A stretch of DNA of 64,000 nt. It comes from a virus. A model generated the notes under the pieces. It was not told the DNA's origin and ran no database searches. It was given only the letters and a program-made list of their open reading frames with translations. The DNA lies in the IMG/VR virus record IMGVR_UViG_3300024260_000002, positions 62,001-126,000 of that record, one strand, 5' to 3'. The number at the start of each line of letters is the position of its first letter. The first letter of the stretch is position 1. The translations under genes were made by a program, and so were the position numbers. Below, piece by piece: positions 51,909 through 61,300 of this stretch.

Positions 51909-53009
51909 AATTCCTAAGTGTTTTTGCACGGTTCTATCTATTTTTCCGAATGCTTTATATATTCCACATAAGTCATCTTTTGGATCATGATACTTTTCTT
52001 CATATGTTTCTTTTGTTGATGTATCATGATTTACAATTGGACATTGATAACATACAGTTGCTGTACAACCTTTACAATGTTCAGGAACAAGCATAATTTC
52101 TTTATGTCTTTCATGTGAAGTCATAACAGCTTCAACCGGATTATCAATATGCCCAATTATAAAATCTTCTTTATTTTCAGAATATAACGCTCCATGACAA
52201 ACTAAAAGATTACCATCAATATCAACATTAGCTATATTCGTACCAGCAGAACAAACATTGCGTTCACCTGTTCCAAACCATGACCAAACGAATCTACCAT
52301 TAGCTTTATAATATTCTATTTCTAGCTTAGCAATCTTTAAAAATTGTTCATTAACTATCTTTAAGAACGGTTCATCTATTACATATTTGTTAGTGTACTC
52401 TAATGTAGGAGAATAGTTAAAAGTGGGATATTTTTCAATTAGTTCTTTAAAATGTAACCAATTCTCTAATAGATTAGGCATTTCATGAATTGCTAATGTA
52501 CTCTTTATACTGAGTTTAATATCTGGAAATTTATCCATTAAGTAATGAACTGAGCTTAGGACTGTACTTGATGTACCTTCACCTTTATGATCAACTCTTT
52601 CTAAATCATTATTAAGACCGTCATAACTTATTTGATAACTAAATCTTGAAGTGTCATCTATAAATAATTTAAAGTTATTAATAATTTTCTCAATATTTTT
52701 AACATTAAAACCATTAGTATACATGAAGAAATCAACAGGAGAATCTTTAAATTCATTAATCAATCTAATAATCATTTTAGAATTTAGAGTAGGTTCACCA
52801 CCCCAAAAATTAATAGTTACGCCGTTGAACACTTCTAGGAATTTCTCACCATTAAGCATCTCATGAACTGATTTAATAATATCATCTGTATGTAACTGAG
52901 GATTCTTATTTTGAAGCTCTTCCCCTTCGAAACAATAGGTACAAGCCATATCACACTTTTGTGTAGTTGTTACTTCATATGCGAAATATCTTTTTTGTCT
53001 TTGATTCAT
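51906..53009 (-). CDS. Radical SAM/SPASM maturase-like protein
   Basis: 367 residues. TQKCDMACTYCFEG (Cys19, 23, 26), VTINFWGGEPTLNSKMIIRL, and a full SPASM end: RNVCSAGTNIANVDIDGNLL followed by CHGALY, then CKGCTATVCYQCPIVNHDT. This is the anaerobic sulfatase-maturase/peptide-modifying architecture, where auxiliary clusters position a peptide. It is the most peptide-maturase-like of the ten. It is flanked by an 82-residue gene upstream (ATGA overlap) and the cysteine-repeat fibre downstream. Confidence 0.88.
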   Translation of the reverse strand: MNQRQKRYFAYEVTTTQKCDMACTYCFEGEELQNKNPQLHTDDIIKSVHEMLNGEKFLEVFNGVTINFWGGEPTLNSKMIIRLINEFKDSPVDFFMYTNGFNVKNIEKIINNFKLFIDDTSRFSYQISYDGLNNDLERVDHKGEGTSSTVLSSVHYLMDKFPDIKLSIKSTLAIHEMPNLLENWLHFKELIEKYPTFNYSPTLEYTNKYVIDEPFLKIVNEQFLKIAKLEIEYYKANGRFVWSWFGTGERNVCSAGTNIANVDIDGNLLVCHGALYSENKEDFIIGHIDNPVEAVMTSHERHKEIMLVPEHCKGCTATVCYQCPIVNHDTSTKETYEEKYHDPKDDLCGIYKAFGKIDRTVQKHLGI

Positions 53010-53254
53010 GATTTCTCAATTTGACCAAGAATATCATCATAGTCATCGGCACTTAATTTAGAAGCATCTAATTTAGAATTTTCTTCCATTGCAGTTAAAG
53101 TAACTTTTGCCATATTAAATATAGTAGCAGCTGCGTCATTAAAACCAGCATCGTCTAATATATTACCAGCTTGAACTAAATGCCAAATTGAAGCCTTTAA
53201 TTGTACTTCTAAAGGCTCATCTTTTAATGGAGTCTCTTTATTTTCTTCATTCAT
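53006..53254 (-). CDS. Small helical protein (82 aa) beside the SPASM gene
   Basis: 82 residues, AAGGATATAAAA start. Acidic leader (MNEENKETPLKDEPLEVQLK), helix KASIWHLVQAGNILDDAGFN and acidic tail. No cysteine or core-peptide repeat. The ATGA overlap with the SPASM gene couples them, a layout known for RiPP precursor/maturase pairs. It could be a precursor, an adaptor or an unrelated small protein. Confidence 0.62.
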   Translation of the reverse strand: MNEENKETPLKDEPLEVQLKASIWHLVQAGNILDDAGFNDAAATIFNMAKVTLTAMEENSKLDASKLSADDYDDILGQIEKS

Positions 53255-53264
53255 TTTTATATCC

Positions 53265-53780
53265 TTAAATTTGTATTTTATATTGTTCTGATAATGTTTC
53301 TAACACATCTAACTTTTGTAAATTATATATTGGAACGTTGTAAGTATCAGCTACACCAATAGCTAAACCCGTTCCACCTGTATCTTTACCGACTTCTTCT
53401 TTATTTGTAGCACCATCTATAGTCCAACATATTAAGAAATCACTTGGACGATCTAAACCTATTCCTAGAACTTGATGAACATTTCTAGCCATGAGTCTTT
53501 TAACTGGTGTTTTTAAATATTTCCAACTCCGATGATGTTCAGATGCTATATCAAATGCTTGAGGCCAAATATTAAATAAACTTGATGTGTTATTATTAAA
53601 ACCTTTCCATGGCAGAAATATATCTTTCTTATCAATATCTTTTTCAAATGCTAAATCTGCTCCATCTGCTCCACCAGATCTTAGAATATATGTATCTTTA
53701 AATACTTGTGAGAAGCTTGACATAAATTCTAAAATTGCTGTTGGAGTCTTTCTTGCGCCTATCCCTGTATAGTAATTCAT
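53265..53780 (-). CDS. SLOG-type (LOG/DprA-like) nucleotide-binding protein
   Basis: 171 residues. YTGIGARKTPTAILEFMSSF followed by LRSGGADGADLAFEKDID is the classic SLOG opening (GSRxxP...SGGAxGAD). Later KDTGGTGLAIGVADTYNVPI fits the second glycine-rich loop. Such domains bind nucleotides or nucleotide-derived ligands. They occur widely in phages. The ATG overlaps the previous gene by four bases. Confidence 0.72.
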   Translation of the reverse strand: MNYYTGIGARKTPTAILEFMSSFSQVFKDTYILRSGGADGADLAFEKDIDKKDIFLPWKGFNNNTSSLFNIWPQAFDIASEHHRSWKYLKTPVKRLMARNVHQVLGIGLDRPSDFLICWTIDGATNKEEVGKDTGGTGLAIGVADTYNVPIYNLQKLDVLETLSEQYKIQI

Positions 53781-54325
53781 GACTTATATTCTAACGGCAT
53801 TGTAGCTATGCTAATAATATGATCAATTGTTCCATCATCAACATCAACAACAATATATGGAATTGAATTTTTCATTAATAAATGAGCAATTGTATCATCT
53901 AAAAGTTTAGCACCTTCCAAATCTTGTTCTCTACCATACTCTTCGTATAGAGCTTCTTTATTTCTTCTAAGAAGAATATTAACATTATTATATCTATTAA
54001 ATTGTTCTTTTAGATAAGCATTAAATTCAGCAATTGGTATCTTAGTTTCACAACAATATGACATTCCCATTATGAATGGACTATCATGTACAGCATAATC
54101 AACTTTATTAAGAAGTCTATACATTCTATGATGCTGTTCACCTGCTACCAATAGTTGGTCAGAAAGTCTAAACCAATCTTCTGAATATACTAATTCTTTA
54201 GCAAACTCTTGAGTCATATCAACTTTCTTTCCTAGCATTTTTAATCTATCAAATACAGCAGCAGCTGTTCTACTTTTACCAACTCCTGGGCCTCCGAATA
54301 GGTTTATATTTATTGCACTTTTCAC
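53777..54325 (-). CDS. P-loop NTPase/kinase-like protein (182 aa)
   Basis: 182 residues from a GTG start that overlaps the previous stop (ATGTGA). Walker A GGPGVGKS at residues 11-18; a kinase-like YAVHDSPFIMGMSY follows and REQDLEGAKLLDDTIAHLLM later. The length and layout (P-loop at residue 11, D-x-x near 95) resemble small nucleoside or ATP/GTP-binding phage kinases. Likely cytoplasmic. Substrate unknown. Confidence 0.72.
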   Translation of the reverse strand: MKSAININLFGGPGVGKSRTAAAVFDRLKMLGKKVDMTQEFAKELVYSEDWFRLSDQLLVAGEQHHRMYRLLNKVDYAVHDSPFIMGMSYCCETKIPIAEFNAYLKEQFNRYNNVNILLRRNKEALYEEYGREQDLEGAKLLDDTIAHLLMKNSIPYIVVDVDDGTIDHIISIATMPLEYKS

Positions 54326-55302
54326 ATATTTTCCTTTTCAAATAAAATTAACAGAGTATGTCGTGTTCTAGATATTAATTCTGTAATCTCTTTATTAATG
54401 TACTTGTAGATCTCACATAACTCAGCGATAGGAGCTTTGTTTTTAATTTGCTCATAAGTACACCCACGATGACAAAATTGACTTATGTCGCATTTATCAC
54501 ACACATCAGTTACTATATATTTATTAGTTAATAATGTTGTAGAGTCTCTCTCGAAACGCTCGCATGCAACTATTTTCTTCTGAGGAGTAATTGCCCAGTA
54601 GCTTGTTCCTACTCCACAATCTTCTTGTTCATGACCTTTCATAAAGAATTCTAGAACAGGATTGAGATATGTTTTAATTAATCCTGGTATCTCATTGTAA
54701 GTCTTATATTGTTTAAAGTCACCAAGATAATTAATGTATTTAGTAAACTCTTTATTAAATGTTTGAACTTGTTCATCATTCCATGAACCAATGTCTCTAA
54801 CAAGAGTCATATCAGGAACTAATCCTACATCTATAAGAGCTTCGTGTTGTTTAATAAGAATATTATCTTGCATATCAATTCCATTAATCATACAATGACC
54901 ATGAGTTGCACCTGCTTCAATTAATGATCGAATATAGATTCGATGATTCCCTCGATGAGCTTCTTGAAAAATACCATCATATGATATAGTGGTTCTAATA
55001 TTAGGATGCTCCACAATTTTTTTAACTGTTTTATTATATATTGTCCCATTTGTAGTTATTACAATTTGAATCAAATTTGGATGAGATTCTAATTTATTTA
55101 TTATATATTCTACAATATCTAATTGTAGAAAAACTTCCCCACCGAATATACTAAACACAAAAGGCTCAGTTAAATTCAACATAAATTCATCAAAGTACGC
55201 TTCGTCTAATCTAAGTTTATTATTGACGTCAACATTACAATATGTACAATTCATATTACATAACTCTGATACCACATAATGCCAATGTTTTACATCTTTC
55301 AT
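54322..55302 (-). CDS. Radical SAM protein with SPASM-like tail (first island gene)
   Basis: 326 residues, AAAGGCTAGTA start. SELCNMNCTYCNVD (Cys15, 19, 22), FVFSIFGGEVFLQLDIVEYI, TTNGTIYN, TISYDGIFQEAHRGNHRIYI, and a cysteine-rich end VCDKCDISQFCHRGCTYEQI with a further Cys in ELCEIYK. It resembles SPASM maturases, though GGE is followed by V and not P. First in the island transcript, just after the border repeat and an ATAGAAAT motif 19 bases upstream of the ATG. Confidence 0.85.
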   Translation of the reverse strand: MKDVKHWHYVVSELCNMNCTYCNVDVNNKLRLDEAYFDEFMLNLTEPFVFSIFGGEVFLQLDIVEYIINKLESHPNLIQIVITTNGTIYNKTVKKIVEHPNIRTTISYDGIFQEAHRGNHRIYIRSLIEAGATHGHCMINGIDMQDNILIKQHEALIDVGLVPDMTLVRDIGSWNDEQVQTFNKEFTKYINYLGDFKQYKTYNEIPGLIKTYLNPVLEFFMKGHEQEDCGVGTSYWAITPQKKIVACERFERDSTTLLTNKYIVTDVCDKCDISQFCHRGCTYEQIKNKAPIAELCEIYKYINKEITELISRTRHTLLILFEKENM

Positions 55303-55319
55303 TACTAGCCTTTATATTA

Positions 55320-55447
55320 TTATTTCTATGGTAATTATTGAATCTCTTTAAAGATAATAATTTTTTTACCCTAAAAGATAATAATTTTTTTTACCCTAAA
55401 AGATAATAATTAGAAAATAATTGCTATCTTTTAGGGTAATTTTTTTA
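55320..55447. repeat. Intergenic repeat, copy C (upstream border of the rSAM island)
   Basis: Begins TTATTTCTATGGTAAT like copies A and B. It then has a 24-25-bp unit (AGATAATAATTTTTTTACCC) twice plus a partial third, and the core CTATCTTTTAGGGTAATT (55424-55441) in opposite orientation to those units. TTACCCTAAAAGATA (55391-55405) pairs perfectly with 55425-55439, a 15-bp stem. A further inverted core, matching copy A's GGGG version, lies at 55487-55504. Confidence 0.75.
55322..55329 (-). promoter_or_regulatory. ATAGAAAT motif at the head of the rSAM island
   Basis: Minus-strand ACCATAGAAATAATAATAT, 19 bases before the ATG of the first island gene at 55302. Its spacing to the gene is close to that for the gene at 38956. 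Confidence 0.5.
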
Positions 55448-55535
55448 GGTAAGGAAATTCAATACTATAGTCTAAAAATTCTATAGAATTACCCCAAAAG
55501 ATAGAAATTAAAGACAAGAGATGTAGAGGTAAGGA

Positions 55536-57434
55536 TTAAACCTTAACCTCTACATAACCACCTTTCGAAGGAGTAATAGCTATACCAATTAATGGTTCAC
55601 TACTATAATATGAATCTTTAGATTGTGATCTAGTCACACCTATAACTTTTCCGAACTCTTTTGGATCTGGGAAAATATACATACCTCTAACTATATCATG
55701 ATTTGTCTTAACTGGGATCCGTCCTTTTAAGGCAACAAAAATATAATCTTTTGTTCTAACTGAAGCATTAAGTTCAAGCCCTGGTGAAGTAGAAACAACA
55801 CCCGCTAATGGTAATTCAGGATTATACAAAGTAACTTCTGTATCTATACCAATACTAAGAACCGTACCTGGCTCATATTGTAAATCACTTTCGTATTTTT
55901 CAGCTAAATCTGCATACTCTGCAGATGTCGCAACACCTTCAAATTTACCACCATCTGTTTTAAAATCAAATGCTGTAACTCTGCCTGAGAAAGTACCATT
56001 TGCACCATTCTTAAGAGAATATGTATTATTTAAATCTAAATCACCACCTAATAATAATCCACCTGCTGCAGTAATTTTACCAGTACTTGTAAAAGTACCA
56101 GCATTTTCAAAATTACCATGTACATACATATTTCTCAAAACATCTAAATCTCTTCCAAGATAAGTATCTTTACCAGTTATTTGATGAATCTCATCGTTGA
56201 ATGTTGCTTCGCCTGTTAAAGTCATATCACCTGCATTCGTAACAATAAATTTTACATCACCAAGCTTCTCAATAAAAATTGAATTTTCAGTTTGAATGTC
56301 ACCAACTACTGTTAAGTATCCACCTACTGTTAAGTATCCACCTACTGTTAAATAATTACCAACTGTAAAGTATTCACTGATAGTACCAAAACCATCAAGT
56401 ATATTAAGATTACCTAATCCAGTAATTTCGATATCTCCAGCTGCTGTAGCGATACCAGTAGTAACATCTAATCGGCCATCACCAGTACTAATATCACCTG
56501 TACCTGTACTAATATTACCAGCTCCTGTATTAACAAAACCATTATTAGTTGAAGTAACACCATCTCTAATAAAACTTAAACCTCTAGTAATATCTAAATT
56601 ACCATTTGAAGCAACTATATTACCAATGTCAGTTCTGATTTCACCATCAACTGTTGTAATATGACCTTGTCCACCAACATTAACAAAACCACCACCAGCA
56701 TTACTTCTAAAACCAGTATTAACATGACAATATCCAAGTGAACTTAGAATATTACCGTTTGTTGTTAATGAATTATCTGATGAATTGGTTGAATTAATAG
56801 TAACTTTTCCAGTAGTATCAACTTTAAAAAATGTTTGAACTTCAAATGTTCCAGGTAGATAAACTATATTAAAACGACTAGCATCACCAATAGTTAAAAG
56901 GTGAGTATTTTCATTCATATTTAAAATAGTTTGATCTTTATACCACATTGATAAAGCATCAATATATAACCAATCTCTATTTACTTGAAGATTTTCTATA
57001 TCGTAACCTGTTAAAAGCCCTTCTACATAAGTAGGCGATTTAATAGGACCGGTAAAGTATTCTAATTTTTTTAGATGTAATATTTCAGCAGTATCTTCTA
57101 TGATGGCATCAGCTCTACGACTTTCTTTTCGAAGTTGACCTAAAGCAAAATAATTTTTAGATAATTCATCAACTGTTAAATCTTTAAGAGCACCAACATT
57201 TATTTCAAGTTGAAGCATATCAGCTCTAAGTAATTCATTTGAATTATGTGTAACTTCTAATAGTTTTGTAACTATTATTTTGTAATCATTTTCTAGCTTA
57301 TACGATAATTCGTCACTCTGCTCATAATAAGCAGCAACATCATTCGTAAGGCCTTGAATATTACTTTTTAATTTAGCCTCGTTAAATTTTAGGGCATTTA
57401 AAGTTGCTACTTCTTGCAGTATTGACTTTGACAT
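55536..57434 (-). CDS. Tail fibre protein with phage-type C-terminal chaperone-like domain
   Basis: 632 residues, AAAAAGGATGGATA start. N-terminal coiled-coil (residues 1-110), then a Gly/Thr/Asn-rich beta-solenoid shaft (NTGAGNISTGTGDISTGDGR), three near-identical TVGGYL units, and a C-terminal ATSAEYADLAEKYESDLQYE followed by PGTVLSIG, a common end of marine T4-like phage fibres. The last 100 residues form a beta domain (PLIGIAITPSKGGYVEVKV). It is directly outside the rSAM island border, next to the repeat. Receptor binding is probable. Confidence 0.75.
   Translation of the reverse strand: MSKSILQEVATLNALKFNEAKLKSNIQGLTNDVAAYYEQSDELSYKLENDYKIIVTKLLEVTHNSNELLRADMLQLEINVGALKDLTVDELSKNYFALGQLRKESRRADAIIEDTAEILHLKKLEYFTGPIKSPTYVEGLLTGYDIENLQVNRDWLYIDALSMWYKDQTILNMNENTHLLTIGDASRFNIVYLPGTFEVQTFFKVDTTGKVTINSTNSSDNSLTTNGNILSSLGYCHVNTGFRSNAGGGFVNVGGQGHITTVDGEIRTDIGNIVASNGNLDITRGLSFIRDGVTSTNNGFVNTGAGNISTGTGDISTGDGRLDVTTGIATAAGDIEITGLGNLNILDGFGTISEYFTVGNYLTVGGYLTVGGYLTVVGDIQTENSIFIEKLGDVKFIVTNAGDMTLTGEATFNDEIHQITGKDTYLGRDLDVLRNMYVHGNFENAGTFTSTGKITAAGGLLLGGDLDLNNTYSLKNGANGTFSGRVTAFDFKTDGGKFEGVATSAEYADLAEKYESDLQYEPGTVLSIGIDTEVTLYNPELPLAGVVSTSPGLELNASVRTKDYIFVALKGRIPVKTNHDIVRGMYIFPDPKEFGKVIGVTRSQSKDSYYSSEPLIGIAITPSKGGYVEVKV
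56307..56360. repeat. 18-bp tandem repeat in fibre gene (x3)
   Basis: Three units of TACTGTTAAGTATCCACC (last one diverged), coding for a repeated YLTVGG in the fibre shaft. In-frame copy changes would alter shaft length. Confidence 0.85.
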
Positions 57435-57446
57435 TATCCATCCTTT

Positions 57447-57908
57447 TTATATTCCATATGTTTTTGATATATTTTCTATACTTTGAAGAATTATTCTACA
57501 AGCTCTAGCAGGCGATAAATCAACCTGTACTGTATTTTCATTTATAATTGTTATTGGCACTATCGAATTTTGCCATCCAGCTGTTTCCAATACCCAAATA
57601 TTATATTGAAAAAATTCAGTATCTAAATTATGATTAAATATATGTTGTACATTTACAGCACCTTCATACATTACATTATTATCATTTATATTATTTATAA
57701 CTCTTTCTACTTCAAGTGAATCAGTTCCAGTTCCAGTTGATAAAGTATCAACTACTGCTAATGCATCTGCTAAGTTATTAACACCTGCTAAGTTACCCAC
57801 ACCAGGCGCAGTATTTATTGTATTAGATATTACACTTTTAAATCTAAGGTCTGATGCTTTTACATTTTGAACAATGCCATCTGAATTAGTTACATCTATA
57901 TATCTCAT
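57447..57908 (-). CDS. Fibre/structural protein (153 aa)
   Basis: 153 residues, ATGA overlap with the previous gene. Begins YIDVTNSDGIVQNVKASDLR; the C-terminal half (NVQHIFNHNLDTEFFQYNIW, then SIVPITIINENTVQVDLSPA) is the short beta domain often found on phage fibres, with a strand-loop-strand of 'V.HxxN' type. It sits with the adjacent gene between the large virion protein and the fibre. Likely a tail accessory protein. Confidence 0.62.
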   Translation of the reverse strand: MRYIDVTNSDGIVQNVKASDLRFKSVISNTINTAPGVGNLAGVNNLADALAVVDTLSTGTGTDSLEVERVINNINDNNVMYEGAVNVQHIFNHNLDTEFFQYNIWVLETAGWQNSIVPITIINENTVQVDLSPARACRIILQSIENISKTYGI

Positions 57909-58318
57909 GCAAATACCTCATTATAACCCACGTAATTAAGCGTTAATACTGAGTTATCAGTAATCCATTGACTTGGTATATTTAAAGCTGTAATATCAAA
58001 GTATAAGTGATTATCAACCATATGCTGAGAAAGTTCCTCATTGATTTCAATATCTCCAATACCATTAAAATATATATTATCTATATAAACTACTTTGTTT
58101 GGAAATGGTATACTTAGTATACCATCATCGATTGTTAATCCTGTAATAACTTTATCTTTATAATGCACGAAGTCAAATTCTGAGACAAAAGTGTGAAATA
58201 ATTCCTTAACTGATAATCCTTCTAGGCTATCAGTATTCTTAGAGATTATTGTTCCATCTCTAATACCTGAAACAATAGTTCTAACTATTGTTTCATAATT
58301 ATCTATTATTACACTCAT
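57905..58318 (-). CDS. Small structural protein (137 aa)
   Basis: 137 residues, AAAGGATTGTT start. Contains SLEGLSVKELFHTFVSEFDF and a beta-rich C-terminus (YIDNIYFNGIGDIEINEELS; SVLTLNYVGYNEVFA). No family recognised. It overlaps the next gene by four bases, so it is probably made together with the 153-residue protein. Confidence 0.65.
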   Translation of the reverse strand: MSVIIDNYETIVRTIVSGIRDGTIISKNTDSLEGLSVKELFHTFVSEFDFVHYKDKVITGLTIDDGILSIPFPNKVVYIDNIYFNGIGDIEINEELSQHMVDNHLYFDITALNIPSQWITDNSVLTLNYVGYNEVFA

Positions 58319-58341
58319 AACAATCCTTTCTTTTATTAAAA

Positions 58342-61300
58342 TTATTGAACTATAATATCTACTTTACCTTTAACAACACTACCATCAGATTCATCTGCAC
58401 CATCTGTACCAGTACCGATTGAAATAGTACCATCAGTGATATAATAGTCAAATGTATCATTACCAGTATATCCTAAAGTAGGCTCGTAAACAATTTCACC
58501 AGGAACAGCAGGAACTTGTCCCATAATACCTTGAGTAAAACTAATTGTACCATGGGCTGGTTGAGTAACTGACATTATTACAATTTCTTCATTACCTGTA
58601 TGACCATCATTAGATAAAGGATTTAAAATATTATTAGCTGAACTAACAGAAACAACATAATTATCAGGAACTGTATAAGGACCAGTAACTTCAACAGTAA
58701 TAGTTCCAAAACCAATTTTACCTTCTGTATCTGTAATAGAATATCCGAAGATATCTGGACCAGCATACTCAGTATCAGGAATATATGAAACACCACCTGT
58801 AATTGTAATTACTCCACTTGTTGCACCACCTAATGAATTAAGTAAAGTATAAGCACTCATATCAACATTACCTGGAATCATTGTAAATAGTTTATTATTT
58901 TCAACTACAAATGGAATATTTTGAACACCATCATTTAGTACATAATTTTCTAAATCAATATCATCTAGTATAGTAGGTTCAAATAAGAATCTAGTAGATA
59001 ATATACTTGTACCATGATTTGCATTATTAACAGAATACATACTAATAGTATCACCTGTACCATGACCATCATTAACCATAACATCAATGAATTGAGCACC
59101 TGAATTTTTAGAAACTATAAATCCATCAGGACTAGTATAAGGACCACAAGGAGAACTAATTAAGTTAGTAGCTAAGCCACCATAAGTAGTTTCAAAATCA
59201 TCACAACCATATCTATATGTACCAATTTTTTGATTAGCATAACCGCCATCATCAAAGTTTATATCACCTTCAATAATAGGAGATATATTAGGGAAATATT
59301 CAGCACGAATTTTATTATATTCAGTTGTATAATTACTAATAAAAGTATTATTTGCTGTCACATAATTTTCAATTCTATTTACTTCACCTAATGCAGAAAC
59401 TTGTTCGATAATAGTACTTTGTTCATTATTCTGAACAGCTTCATAAAGAGTCTGAGCTTTAATTAAATCAGAATTTAATCTATTAACTAAAATAAGACGC
59501 TTCTGTAATCTATCTGTAATATATGTATAGTTAAAGATTACACGTTGGTAATCATCCATCTGAAATATATCTAATTTATTACTATCTGCATTCATAATAT
59601 TACCAGCAGCTAAATCTTTAGTTGTTTCAGCTAAATCAATTGCAGCTGAGTTGTCCCCTAATTCAATAGTATCAATAATATTTTGTTCAGTTTCTCTATC
59701 AATTAAAATATCAATACCTGCATTATATAAATTCATTTCTTCTAACATAGCTTTTAATTTATTAATCTCAGTTACTTGTGTAAAATAAGATTCTTTTGCT
59801 ACTAGTTGTGAATCACTTATAGTTGTAATATTATCACCAGCTATATCAACAACACTACCAACACCTGAATCATAATTAAAAATATCATTATTTATAAGTT
59901 GATAATTTTCAAAGTTATCAATATTATTATAATCATCTCCAAGCTTATATCTAGCAATTTGCAACTCTAAAGTTAAAATATCAAACTGATTAGTAGTTCC
60001 AGATACTTTAAAAGAAGCAATAAAATTACTCAATTCAGTTTCTTTTGCTTGTAAAAGAATTTCAATATCAGCAATAGATTCATTTATCATATTACGAATA
60101 TTTTTAAGATTATTAAATCCTAGGACATTAGTTTTAATATCTAATTGTTGACCAGTACTAAATGTTCCCATATCTATAAAGTCTAATCCAAGATCAGTAT
60201 CAATAATATTTTTAGAATTAAAACCTTCTGCAAAATATTTTACTAAAATATTGTACATTAGATATGTGAATTCATAAGAATACAAAGGGTTTGAATAGTT
60301 AAAGAAGAACGCATTAACCTCGGGAGCATTGTTATCACCGACACGTATAGTAGTATCTGCAACTTTATTTTGTAATTTAATATTTCTTTCCTGAAGAGTA
60401 TTAATTTCTATTGTAGCATTAATAACTGATTCATTTGCTTCATATTCTCTTTGGTATTCATCATATGTTCCAAAAAGACTAATTAAATTTTGTGTACCTA
60501 TTTCAGCACTATGGTCAATATTTAAAACAATTTGATTACAAGCTGTAGCATATCCAACTCTAACAGAACTTGGATAATAACGGTTTGAAATTCTACCAGA
60601 GCTATCACTTAGAACATAGTTATCAATTGTACGAATTTGATTTTGTGATTCAAATAAACTAGTAGCATCTTCTAAGAAGTAATGTGTACCAGGCACCATT
60701 GTTAAAAGTTGATGATCAGGAGGAAGGTTGTATTTTACAGCATCTAATGTAATATAACCACCAGTATATATTAAGTGATTTCCTTCATTATATTCATTTA
60801 AATACATTCCAATAACTTGACTAAACTTTTGTCTAGAAGCAACTGATCGTTTATATGTACCGGACTCATCATCAAAGTAACACATATCACCAGAACGAAG
60901 ATCTTCTTCTTCTGAGAATTGTGGATCAGATGCTTTATGCAATTGTTCTTCCGCTACGGCAATAAAGTTTGCTGATGTTAATCCCATTGAACTATAAATT
61001 GCCCTTGACTGATTACCAAAGTATTCGAAAAGTAGTTTATAATTTTGAATATAAAGTTTAGATAAATACTGAGGATCTATACCATTTACAATAGCACCAG
61101 GGGTTGCAGGATTTGATTGAATAATTTGACGAGCTTCTGTATTTTCATCATCTATTATATCAGAACTAGTAGCAAATGTAGCTATCAGTAATCCAGGCTT
61201 ACCTGAAAATACAGTAGTTGAATTATTACCATCTAAACTCTTATCATTAAAATCACAACTTACAACATTAGAATCTTCAATACGAGGAAAATGTAAACTT

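Noticed and set aside
39180-55302. Island as a bacterial antibiotic biosynthesis cluster inserted whole
   Set aside because: Base composition, ribosome binding sites and tight minus-strand packing match the flanking phage genes, and a phage S74 fibre lies inside it.
55351-55504. CRISPR-like direct repeats in the island border
   Set aside because: Units are 24-25 bp, adjacent without spacers, and mixed with inverted copies; no leader or cas gene.
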